From assembly GCA_903879765.1 (NCBI GenBank), contig CAIRMS010000275.1, positions 1-7,295 of the forward strand: 7,295 nt of DNA, written 5' to 3'. Below, one piece after another: positions 1 to 5,136 of this stretch; position 1 is the first letter of the stretch, and every line of letters begins with the position of its first letter. The DNA comes from an uncultured Flavobacteriales bacterium. Lineage in GTDB: Bacteria > Bacteroidota > Bacteroidia > Flavobacteriales_D > Crocinitomicaceae. The notes below the pieces were generated by a model, which was given only the letters and a program-made list of their open reading frames with translations, was not told the origin of the DNA and ran no database searches. The translations under genes and the position numbers were made by a program.

Positions 1-16
1 AAAGTCACTTGTAAGA

Positions 17-41
17 AAAAACTTAAGATTGTTAAGTTTTT
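17..41. terminator. AT-rich hairpin, probable bidirectional terminator
   Basis: AAAAACTTAA and TTAAGTTTTT form a perfect 10-bp stem around the 5-nt loop GATTG. An A-tract lies on the left side and a T-tract on the right, so the hairpin could end transcription from either direction. The stem has only one G-C pair per arm, weak by E. coli standards but common in AT-rich Bacteroidota. No gene ending here is visible, so the role as terminator of an upstream + strand gene is inferred. Confidence 0.55.
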
Positions 42-48
42 GTTTAAT

Positions 49-62
49 TAGGCATTCGCCTA
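49..62. repeat. Short hairpin TAGGC-ATTC-GCCTA
   Basis: A perfect 5-bp stem with a 4-nt loop lies just after the hairpin at 17-41. A run of seven T follows about 10 nt later, too far for a classical intrinsic terminator. It may be a second, weaker terminator element or chance. Confidence 0.25.
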
Positions 63-230
63 TCTTCTCCTATTTTTTTATTATGCTTTTATATTGGGTT
101 ATTAAGGAAATAGCGTTTAAAAAAGACACTTTTAAAGCTACATGGATGTCCTGAAAGTTTTGGTGAAAAAGACGGTGCTACATAGCCCTTTTTCGCTTGG
201 ATTTCTTATAAAATTGTTGTATATTTTTTT

Positions 231-252
231 GGGATCAATCCCGTGATTCACG
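231..252. promoter_or_regulatory. Two adjacent palindromes upstream of the oxidoreductase gene
   Basis: GGGATCAATCCC (231-242, arms GGGAT/ATCCC) is directly followed by CGTGATTCACG (242-252, arms CGTGA/TCACG), sharing one base. Their centres are about 10.5 bp apart, one DNA helical turn, and they lie 44 to 66 bp before the ATG at 297. This suits an operator bound by one or two regulator dimers on the same DNA face. No regulator gene lies in the window, so the binding protein is unknown. Confidence 0.35.
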
Positions 253-296
253 AAATTAAATACCTTTAGAAAAAGTTAGATACAAAAAGAATTTTG

Positions 297-1526
297 ATGG
301 GTAAAATAAATATTTCTGACAGTTTGATCCTTCCCTGTGGGGCAACAATAAAAAATAGAATTGGCAAATCTGCTATGAGTGAAAACATGGGTTCAAAAGG
401 ATTTGTGTCAAACGATTTTTTTCAAACGCTCTATGAACGATGGGCAGATGGTGGAACCGGACTCTTGATCACTGGAAATGTGATGGTGGACCAACGAGCG
501 CTGGGAGAAGCGAGAAATGTCGTAATCGAAAAAGGAATCAGTGATCCAAGTCTGAAAAGCTGGGCGGAAGTTGGAAAAAAGAATCATACCCAAATTTGGG
601 TGCAACTCAATCATCCGGGAAAACAGTCTCCGAAGTTTTTAAGTAAGGTACCTGTTGCTCCGTCGGCAATCCCGCTGAAGAAACCACTGAGTCGTGTGTT
701 CAATACTCCAAGAGCATTGAGCGATCTAGAAATCATTGAAATCATTGAGCGCTTTGCGTATGCGGCAAAAGTCTGCAAGGAAAGTGGATTCACGGGTGTT
801 CAAATTCATGGTGCACATGGCTACTTGGTGAGTCAGTTTCTCTCACCAACGCACAACCAACGTACGGATAAATGGGGTGGATCGATTGAAAATCGCATGC
901 GTTTTGTGAGCGAAATTTATCAGTCAATTCGGAGGGAAGTTGGTGCGCAGTTTCCGATTAGTATCAAGTTAAATTCTGCTGATTTTCAAAAAGGTGGTTT
1001 TTCAAAGGAGGATTCCATGAAAGTCGTCCAACACTTGTCTGAATTAGGAATGGACCTCATTGAAATTTCTGGTGGAACTTACGAAACACCCGTTATGACT
1101 GGGACAAAGGTCAAGGAATCCACCAAGGCGAGAGAAGCCTATTTCATGGATTACTGCGAAGAAGTGCGAAAAATCGTGAAGACACCGTTGATGCTTACAG
1201 GTGGATTTCGTTCCTCACAAGGAATGAACGAAGCCTTGTCCTCTGGTGTTTGCGACATGGTTGGAATTGCGCGATCTCTGGCTATAAATCCAGATTTCTC
1301 TAATGAATTGCTTTCTGGAAAAGATGTAAAAAGCTTGGTCAAACCCTTATCAACTGGATTTCCGTTTTTAGACCGAACTTTTCCTTTGGAAATCGTTTGG
1401 TACACCGATCAACTTCATTTAATGGGGAAAGGTCAAGATCCGAACATAAAACGATCTCCGCTACGTTCTGTACTCAGTATGATTCTGGAACTAGGGATGA
1501 GCGCAGTGAAAAAAGTAAGGGGATAA
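297..1526 (+). CDS. Old Yellow Enzyme-family NADH:flavin oxidoreductase (FMN)
   Basis: A 409-residue single-domain TIM-barrel flavoenzyme that should bind FMN and use NAD(P)H to reduce activated C=C bonds (enones or similar) in the cytoplasm; the substrate cannot be read from sequence. Visible family landmarks are NRIGKSAM (20-27), the ITGN strand (58-61), QLNHPGK (103-109), the active-site motif HGAHGYL (171-177) followed by QFLSPTHNQRTDKWGGS (180-196), and the phosphate-binding TGGF (301-304) and GIARSLAINPD (323-333). His171 and His174 match the ligand-binding pair of YqjM-type enzymes and Tyr176 the proton donor; the YqjM Cys26 position is Ser28. It ends after the WYTDQLHLMGKG segment and lacks the Fe-S and second nucleotide-binding domains of dienoyl-CoA reductases. 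ATG at 297 is chosen over the in-frame TTG at 294. No clear ribosome-binding site is seen, as usual in this phylum. The gene looks richer in G+C than its neighbours. Confidence 0.9.
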   Translation: MGKINISDSLILPCGATIKNRIGKSAMSENMGSKGFVSNDFFQTLYERWADGGTGLLITGNVMVDQRALGEARNVVIEKGISDPSLKSWAEVGKKNHTQIWVQLNHPGKQSPKFLSKVPVAPSAIPLKKPLSRVFNTPRALSDLEIIEIIERFAYAAKVCKESGFTGVQIHGAHGYLVSQFLSPTHNQRTDKWGGSIENRMRFVSEIYQSIRREVGAQFPISIKLNSADFQKGGFSKEDSMKVVQHLSELGMDLIEISGGTYETPVMTGTKVKESTKAREAYFMDYCEEVRKIVKTPLMLTGGFRSSQGMNEALSSGVCDMVGIARSLAINPDFSNELLSGKDVKSLVKPLSTGFPFLDRTFPLEIVWYTDQLHLMGKGQDPNIKRSPLRSVLSMILELGMSAVKKVRG

Positions 1527-1538
1527 ATGAGCTTAACT

Positions 1539-1559
1539 AATGTAATTTAAACTTACATT
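1539..1559. repeat. Inverted repeat AATGTAA/TTACATT between genes 1 and 2
   Basis: Perfect 7-bp arms flank the loop TTTAAAC. It starts 12 bp after the oxidoreductase stop codon and lies where the -33 element of the next promoter would be. It may be a weak terminator for the first gene or an operator for the second; the all-but-AT stem argues for modest strength in either role. Confidence 0.3.
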
Positions 1560-1565
1560 TATAAA

Positions 1566-1573
1566 TATTTTTG
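1566..1573 (+). promoter_or_regulatory. -7 box TATTTTTG, promoter of the lipoprotein gene
   Basis: An exact match to the Bacteroidota -7 consensus TAnnTTTG lies 22 bp before the ATG at 1596, which would give a short 5' leader. No TTG is present at the usual upstream distance, so the -33 element is missing or degenerate. Confidence 0.45.
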
Positions 1574-1595
1574 TTGCTGAAAATTAAATTAATTT

Positions 1596-2282
1596 ATGAA
1601 AAACATACTTTCCACTTTATCCATACTCGCCCTGTTTACAAGTTGTATGACCTTTAAAAATCCACAACCAATTGATGGTCGAAAATTATCAGAAATCCCA
1701 ACAGAATGGTTAGGGACTTATACATTCCCCGAGGATAGTATCATTGCAAAGTACATTGTCAAAGCAAATCAAATTGAACTATTTGACCAACGCGAAATTG
1801 AATTTCCTTTATCCAATTATACAACAAAAGATGGTAAACACTATATGAATAAAATGGTTACGGTAGAAATGAAAAATACTGGTTTGTCTTCTGAAGTCGA
1901 GAAAATAGAGGAAGTATATTTTCCTGTTTTCAAAAATGACTCCGTCTTTGCGTATAATTTGGAATACCAAAAATTTGAAATCGGAAAAAACATGGAGTTG
2001 ATTGACTGCCAAAAATACCATGTATTGAATTTAAAATATGAAGGTTGGCTTCCAATGTTCATATTTAAAAACGATTCCTTTTTAGATGTGTATACTTTTA
2101 AAAACACGAGCTTAGAGAATTTTACGAAGGATGAAGAAGGGACGATCACCAAAGATTTTACAATCAGTGAATTTTCAGCATTCATTAGAAGAAAATCGAA
2201 ATATTTTAATTCCTCATCTGTACATTTTGATGTTTCTAAGAAGCAAGCAGTGGATAACCCGAAACATAAGGAAGGTAACTGA
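1596..2282 (+). CDS. Putative lipoprotein of unknown function
   Basis: A 228-residue protein with a short Lys-containing N-terminus, a hydrophobic stretch (about 4-13) and a lipobox-like FTSC ending at Cys17, so it is probably lipid-anchored in the cell envelope. Phe at the -3 position is tolerated though not ideal. The mature part is polar and rich in Lys, Glu, Asn and aromatic residues, with alternating beta-type segments such as WLGTYTF (38-44), VYFPVF (107-112) and YEGWLPMFIF (148-157). I recognise no domain or catalytic motif. The charged tail (RRKSKYF, then KKQ..DNPKHKEGN) looks flexible. It has its own -7 box and lies 69 bp after the oxidoreductase gene, so a shared operon is uncertain. 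Base composition is clearly more AT-rich than that gene. The frame, lipobox and start are solid; the function is unknown. Confidence 0.75.
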   Translation: MKNILSTLSILALFTSCMTFKNPQPIDGRKLSEIPTEWLGTYTFPEDSIIAKYIVKANQIELFDQREIEFPLSNYTTKDGKHYMNKMVTVEMKNTGLSSEVEKIEEVYFPVFKNDSVFAYNLEYQKFEIGKNMELIDCQKYHVLNLKYEGWLPMFIFKNDSFLDVYTFKNTSLENFTKDEEGTITKDFTISEFSAFIRRKSKYFNSSSVHFDVSKKQAVDNPKHKEGN

Positions 2283-2437
2283 TAAAGGTGTAAAATCAAT
2301 GCATAGCAGGCAATGGATTCCCTATTAAAAAGTAATTCTTAATTTACATTACTGTAACTAAAAAACGGAATTCAGTTAAACAGGAAGAGAAACACGAATC
2401 CTGAAGCAAAAAAAGTATTTTCACTTTGGTTTTTCAG

Positions 2438-2449
2438 TGTGTTTACACA
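2438..2449. promoter_or_regulatory. Palindrome TGTGTTTACACA before the small outer-membrane-like gene
   Basis: The arms TGTGT and ACACA flank two T residues, and the repeat ends 21 bp before the ATG at 2471. A near -7 box, TATATTTA (2457-2464), follows it. The position suits an operator overlapping a promoter, but no binding protein can be named. Confidence 0.3.
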
Positions 2450-2470
2450 AGCAACTTATATTTATCGCCT

Positions 2471-3037
2471 ATGAAACTCACTATCTTGCTTCTTATTTCT
2501 ATTTCTTACAGTCAATTATTTGGACAGCATTACATCCGAACAAAGAAAAACCTTGGAGTTCTTGGCATGTACAATCTTGGACAAATGAATGCGATAGATC
2601 CAAGTTATCAATTTGCGCTTTGCAAGCAATTTGGGCGCTATACCCTTCCTGAGTTAGGAGTGAAAGCTGTTTCGCAAGAAAGCGGTTTGCAAATTAATTC
2701 GCTCTATGCAGGTGTTCAGTTTCGTAAAAACTTAATCAAGTTGAATGAAAGAAAGAAAGGGGCGAAATGCAAATTGGAGATATTAGAGGGATTTGTCACT
2801 CCGGAGTTTAATTATTACCTATCGAACACAGCCTCAACTAATCCAGTACCCTTTTCTCTTCGCTATGGACTCGGATTGTATCATGTTGAAAGTGGAGGGT
2901 CTAAACGATCGAGAGCATGGGCGACAAAAGTGGAAGTGTATCACAGGAGTTATGTTCAAACATCAACACCTTATCAACAAGAATTCGGTGTGGCATTGCG
3001 CATTCAACACTTTAAAACGTACGATTTCCTAAAGTAA
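2471..3037 (+). CDS. Small exported beta-rich protein, probable outer-membrane protein
   Basis: A 188-residue protein with a clear Sec signal peptide (MKLTILLLISISYS, cleavage likely near LFG-Q, residues 18-19). The mature part has several amphipathic beta-strand-like segments rich in Tyr, Phe and alternating polar residues: SLYAGVQFRKNL (77-88), EGFVTPEFNYYL (106-117), PFSLRYGLGLYHV (127-139), ATKVEVYHRSYV (151-162) and EFGVALRIQHF (171-181). This pattern suits a small outer-membrane barrel of perhaps eight strands, or a periplasmic beta protein. The frame is open back to a TTG at 2426, but ATG 2471 places the signal peptide at the N-terminus, so it is preferred. I see no enzyme motif. The 188-bp gap before it and the palindrome at 2438-2449 suggest its own promoter. 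Confidence 0.75.
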   Translation: MKLTILLLISISYSQLFGQHYIRTKKNLGVLGMYNLGQMNAIDPSYQFALCKQFGRYTLPELGVKAVSQESGLQINSLYAGVQFRKNLIKLNERKKGAKCKLEILEGFVTPEFNYYLSNTASTNPVPFSLRYGLGLYHVESGGSKRSRAWATKVEVYHRSYVQTSTPYQQEFGVALRIQHFKTYDFLK

Positions 3038-3124
3038 GACGAAAGGTTCCTTTTCACAAATAACACTTTCTACTTGGCGTCTATTTACCCTGCACATTTA
3101 AACCCTTGAGGATAAAATATATGT

Positions 3125-3138
3125 AAGTAAAGTTACTT
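3125..3138. repeat. Inverted repeat AAGTAA-AG-TTACTT
   Basis: Perfect 6-bp arms around AG lie 31 bp before the caspase-like gene. With such a short loop it is more likely a protein-binding palindrome than a hairpin. The wholly AT-rich composition makes chance occurrence quite possible. Confidence 0.25.
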
Positions 3139-3168
3139 GATTTTATTTCTAATTTAAATAAATGTACG

Positions 3169-3927
3169 ATGAATCGCTCTGTCTTATTTTTCGCGCTATT
3201 TTTTGCTGTTTCAGTTTCAGCTCAGAAAGTTCCAGCCTTAAATCAAAAAACAGCTGTGTTAGTCGTGGGTAAGGATGTCGGTGCTTATGCAGTGGAGGAA
3301 TTAAATGGACTTCATGACTTATTTGTTGCACATGGTATTTTCGTGTATAAATACTATTATCCAAATGCTGATTGGGCAGCGATACAAAAAACGGCTCAGA
3401 ATTGTTCCTTCTTCGTTTACAGTGGCCACGGCTATGGAAATGGTGGTTTTGATGGTGCTTTTGGTGGAATTTGCATCAATGATTTTGTTGAAGCGGAAGA
3501 ATTTACTAAACGAATTCACTTTACGCAGCATCCATTGATTGTTATTCAGTGTTCTTGCGGTGCATCCGGGGGATCTGCTGGGGATAAAGGAGATATTGGT
3601 TTCGAAGTGGCAAAAAAACGCGTCTTGGATACAGCGTTGCCTTACTTCATTTCAGGTGCCGGAGCTTATTTTGCGACCAATTGGCTGGGAGGATCAAAAG
3701 AATTCCTCACTGGATTTTTGAATGGAAAAACCTTGGCGGAAGCGAGTATTGAAACCAACCATTGGTTTATTGATGAAAAAATCTCGAGAACAATCAACTC
3801 AAGTACGATACTCAATGAAAAAGTGATTTATTTAGGCATAGCTAATGGTAGCTCAAAAATAAGTTATAGTCTAGCGTTTGTTGGTGATAATAACTTCGCT
3901 TTTATGAATATTGGTAAGGGGAAGTGA
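3169..3927 (+). CDS. Secreted caspase/CHAT-like (clan CD) protein
   Basis: A 252-residue protein with a signal peptide (cleavage likely VSA-Q, after Ala18) and one domain that resembles the caspase-like fold of clan CD cysteine peptidases. A hydrophobic strand leads into SGHG (85-88, candidate catalytic His87). The usual Gly-rich linker and GGICINDF strand (99-106) follow. A second hydrophobic strand, LIVI (123-126), then runs into QCSCGASGG (127-135). Aligned to the A-C-x-S-G motif of CHAT proteins, Cys128 is the likely nucleophile and Cys130 takes the Ser position; the His-Cys spacing of 41 residues is normal. Downstream, SGAGAYFATNW (162-172) and FLNGKTLAEA (183-192) match the CHAT-like pattern after the active site. 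There is no prodomain, repeat region or recognisable type IX secretion C-terminal domain. Substrate and partner are unknown, and peptidase activity is inferred. The neighbours are unrelated exported proteins. Confidence 0.7.
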   Translation: MNRSVLFFALFFAVSVSAQKVPALNQKTAVLVVGKDVGAYAVEELNGLHDLFVAHGIFVYKYYYPNADWAAIQKTAQNCSFFVYSGHGYGNGGFDGAFGGICINDFVEAEEFTKRIHFTQHPLIVIQCSCGASGGSAGDKGDIGFEVAKKRVLDTALPYFISGAGAYFATNWLGGSKEFLTGFLNGKTLAEASIETNHWFIDEKISRTINSSTILNEKVIYLGIANGSSKISYSLAFVGDNNFAFMNIGKGK

Positions 3928-3938
3928 GTATTGGATGT

Positions 3939-3979
3939 CATGCGATTTTTTCTTTGGGCTTGAATTCAAACTACGCATG
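3939..3979. repeat. Distant inverted repeat CATGCG/CGCATG at the convergent junction
   Basis: Perfect 6-bp arms (3939-3944 and 3974-3979) lie between the two converging gene sets. The 29-nt interior holds a T-run and the palindrome TTGAATTCAA (3960-3969). A shared terminator would be expected here, but the long loop makes this a weak candidate. Confidence 0.25.
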
Positions 3980-4000
3980 TTTTACCTACAATAAATACAA

Positions 4001-4336
4001 TCACTTCACCAATCCCTCCGAAATCTCATCAAACGAACTACTACCGGAAATGGGAATGATTTGCCCGAATATTCCAAGAAATCTTACGTCTTTGTTGCCA
4101 ACGTGCATGTCAAAAGTACTGCACAATTTAAAATCTCGGTACTCAACTTTTACCAAACTCCAAAACATGGATCCGACTAGTTTTGAGGTAAGAATCTTCG
4201 ACATGATAAATCCTCCGTCGTTCGAATGGAGTTCGTTTAACAACTCATTTTCCACCTTGGATTTAAAGTTCTGTTCGCTTGGATTGGTAATGAAAGCGGC
4301 AAAAATGATTGCAGCGATGAGGATGTATTTGAACAT
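4001..4336 (-). CDS. DUF4359-like small membrane-anchored or exported protein
   Basis: A 111-residue protein that starts with a hydrophobic segment (MFKYILIAAIIFAAFI, 1-16) directly followed by TNPSEQNF (17-24). Near the C-terminus it has a short beta hairpin with YRDFK (66-70), then RFLGIFGQIIPI (85-96). An N-terminal membrane segment, then TNPS, then a C-terminal LGIFG motif is the arrangement I associate with the DUF4359 family, whose function is unknown. A longer overlapping frame on the other strand (3924-4340) lacks these features and is treated as a shadow. The hydrophobic segment may be an uncleaved anchor or a signal peptide; no clear cleavage site is seen. An exact -7 box lies 45 bp upstream. 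It converges on the caspase-like gene with a 73-bp gap and need not be related to it. Confidence 0.75.
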   Translation of the reverse strand: MFKYILIAAIIFAAFITNPSEQNFKSKVENELLNELHSNDGGFIMSKILTSKLVGSMFWSLVKVEYRDFKLCSTFDMHVGNKDVRFLGIFGQIIPISGSSSFDEISEGLVK

Positions 4337-4381
4337 GTGAAAAGTGAATTATCGACGGTTTTATTTGATTTCGCTTGTAAA

Positions 4382-4389
4382 CAAACATA
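4382..4389 (-). promoter_or_regulatory. -7 box TATGTTTG, promoter of the DUF4359-like gene
   Basis: Read on the - strand, this exactly matches TAnnTTTG and lies 45 bp upstream of the ATG at 4336. No TTG occurs at the usual -33 distance. The palindrome TTGTAAACAA (4375-4384) overlaps it and could be an operator. Confidence 0.45.
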
Positions 4390-4423
4390 AATCATTGAAA
4401 TTTAGTTGTTTTATCCTGAATGC

Positions 4424-4433
4424 AAAAGCTTTT
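4424..4433. repeat. Perfect 10-bp palindrome AAAAGCTTTT
   Basis: This lies 22 bp downstream of the stop of the small exported-protein gene (4455-4901). It has no loop, so it is a poor terminator hairpin. It may be a binding site or chance in AT-rich DNA. Confidence 0.2.
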
Positions 4434-4454
4434 CATCTTTTCTCGGAAATCATC

Positions 4455-4901
4455 TTATTCTTTAAAGGTCGAATTTATCCAACCAGAATCAGAATAATAT
4501 TCTTTATCATATATCGACACCAATCGACCACTTGAGGAAACTTGATATCGCTGCTTTCTTTTCTCAGGTATCGGATCTTCACCTGACTGACTATATTCCG
4601 TATTGAACACGATAACATCATCCGTAATTAAATAATCACCATAAGAGATGTAATCGTTATTACAATCACCAAAATGTCTTTTTTCATAATGTTTTAAAAC
4701 ATACTGATTGTCCCGATATAAATAAATGACGACATCAAGTTTTGATGAATTATCTGATTCGATAACTTTTCTTTTAAATTCAAATTTGTAACCCTTGATG
4801 TAATAAACATCGTTTTGCGCGGAAATTCTTTGAAAAGAAAAAAGGAACAGGACAAAAAGAAAAAAAGTCGTTTTGGTTTGTTGCAAATCAATTTTTAACA
4901 T
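4455..4901 (-). CDS. Small exported protein of unknown function
   Basis: A 148-residue protein with a polar N-terminus (MLKIDLQQTK), a strongly hydrophobic core rich in Phe and Leu (12-23) and a cleavage site near ISA-Q (Ala28), so it is exported. The mature part of about 120 residues looks beta-rich, with segments YYIKGYKFEFKRKV (33-46), LDVVIYLYRDNQYVL (55-69), the turn and strand YGDYLITDDVIVFNTEY (87-103) and RYQVSSSGRLVSIYDKEYY (118-136). This alternation suggests a small beta sandwich or lipocalin-like barrel. Only one Cys is present (Cys80), and I recognise no named domain or catalytic motif. ATG at 4901 is the only plausible start. It lies 118 bp upstream of the DUF4359-like gene on the same strand, which has its own -7 box, so cotranscription is possible but not required. 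Confidence 0.75.
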   Translation of the reverse strand: MLKIDLQQTKTTFFLFVLFLFSFQRISAQNDVYYIKGYKFEFKRKVIESDNSSKLDVVIYLYRDNQYVLKHYEKRHFGDCNNDYISYGDYLITDDVIVFNTEYSQSGEDPIPEKRKQRYQVSSSGRLVSIYDKEYYSDSGWINSTFKE

Positions 4902-5108
4902 ATGCTTTTTAGATTTTAATTTCTTGATGGGAAAGACCAGTATCTGATGTTTAATGGAGATTGAAGGTTAATAAATTCGTAAAATATAGGATGTTTTCAC
5001 GGGGTAAATCTAATTCTTGTCAGATGTAAAAAAACCACCGCTCCAACAGAACATTACCTTAAAATTTGTGAATAATCATTCGAATTAAATTACAATGCAC
5101 ATGCGACT

Positions 5109-5136
5109 CCTAGCGCACTAGTAATAATCACCTAGG
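5109..5136. repeat. CTAG-rich inverted repeat at the 3' end of the Cys-cluster protein gene
   Basis: CCTAG (5109-5113) and CTAGG (5132-5136) are inverted copies, with a third CTAG between them (5118-5121) that overlaps the gene's stop codon. The segment could fold in the mRNA around the stop codon. A T-run does not follow directly on the - strand, so it is not a typical terminator. Confidence 0.25.

Larger units (their letters stand above)
1..296. other. Left intergenic region, no gene seen
   Basis: No convincing coding frame is visible in this AT-rich stretch. It holds a strong AT-rich hairpin near its left edge (17-41), a weaker hairpin (49-62), an imperfect direct repeat (121-183) and two adjacent palindromes (231-252) shortly before the oxidoreductase gene. 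It is best read as the 3' end region of an unseen left-hand gene plus the promoter region of the gene at 297. I found no exact TAnnTTTG box here; TACCTTTA at 261-268 differs by one base and lies 28 bp before the start codon, but it has no TTG at the usual distance upstream. Confidence 0.6.

Noticed and set aside
1841..2299. A 152-codon - strand frame opposite the lipoprotein gene
   Set aside because: The + strand frame has a lipobox, a good start and an upstream -7 box; the - strand frame has none of these and looks like an antisense shadow.
2331..2353. Inverted repeat AGTAAT/ATTACT after the lipoprotein gene as a + strand terminator
   Set aside because: The T-run lies on the wrong side for + strand transcription, and no - strand gene ends here.
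2426..2470. N-terminal extension of the small exported protein from TTG 2426
   Set aside because: Starting at ATG 2471 puts the signal peptide at the N-terminus; the extension crosses the palindrome and near -7 box.
3042..3053. AAAGG-TT-CCTTT after the exported beta-rich protein as a terminator
   Set aside because: A loop of 2 nt is too short and no T-run follows, so support is too weak.
3924..4340. A 138-codon + strand frame opposite the DUF4359-like gene
   Set aside because: It overlaps the caspase-like stop codon, has no signal, domain or family motif, and the - strand frame has a membrane segment plus the TNPS and LGIFG motifs.
5030..5060. T-run on the - strand preceded by a GC-rich patch as a terminator for the Cys-cluster gene
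   Set aside because: The GC-rich patch has no complementary partner, so no stem can form.
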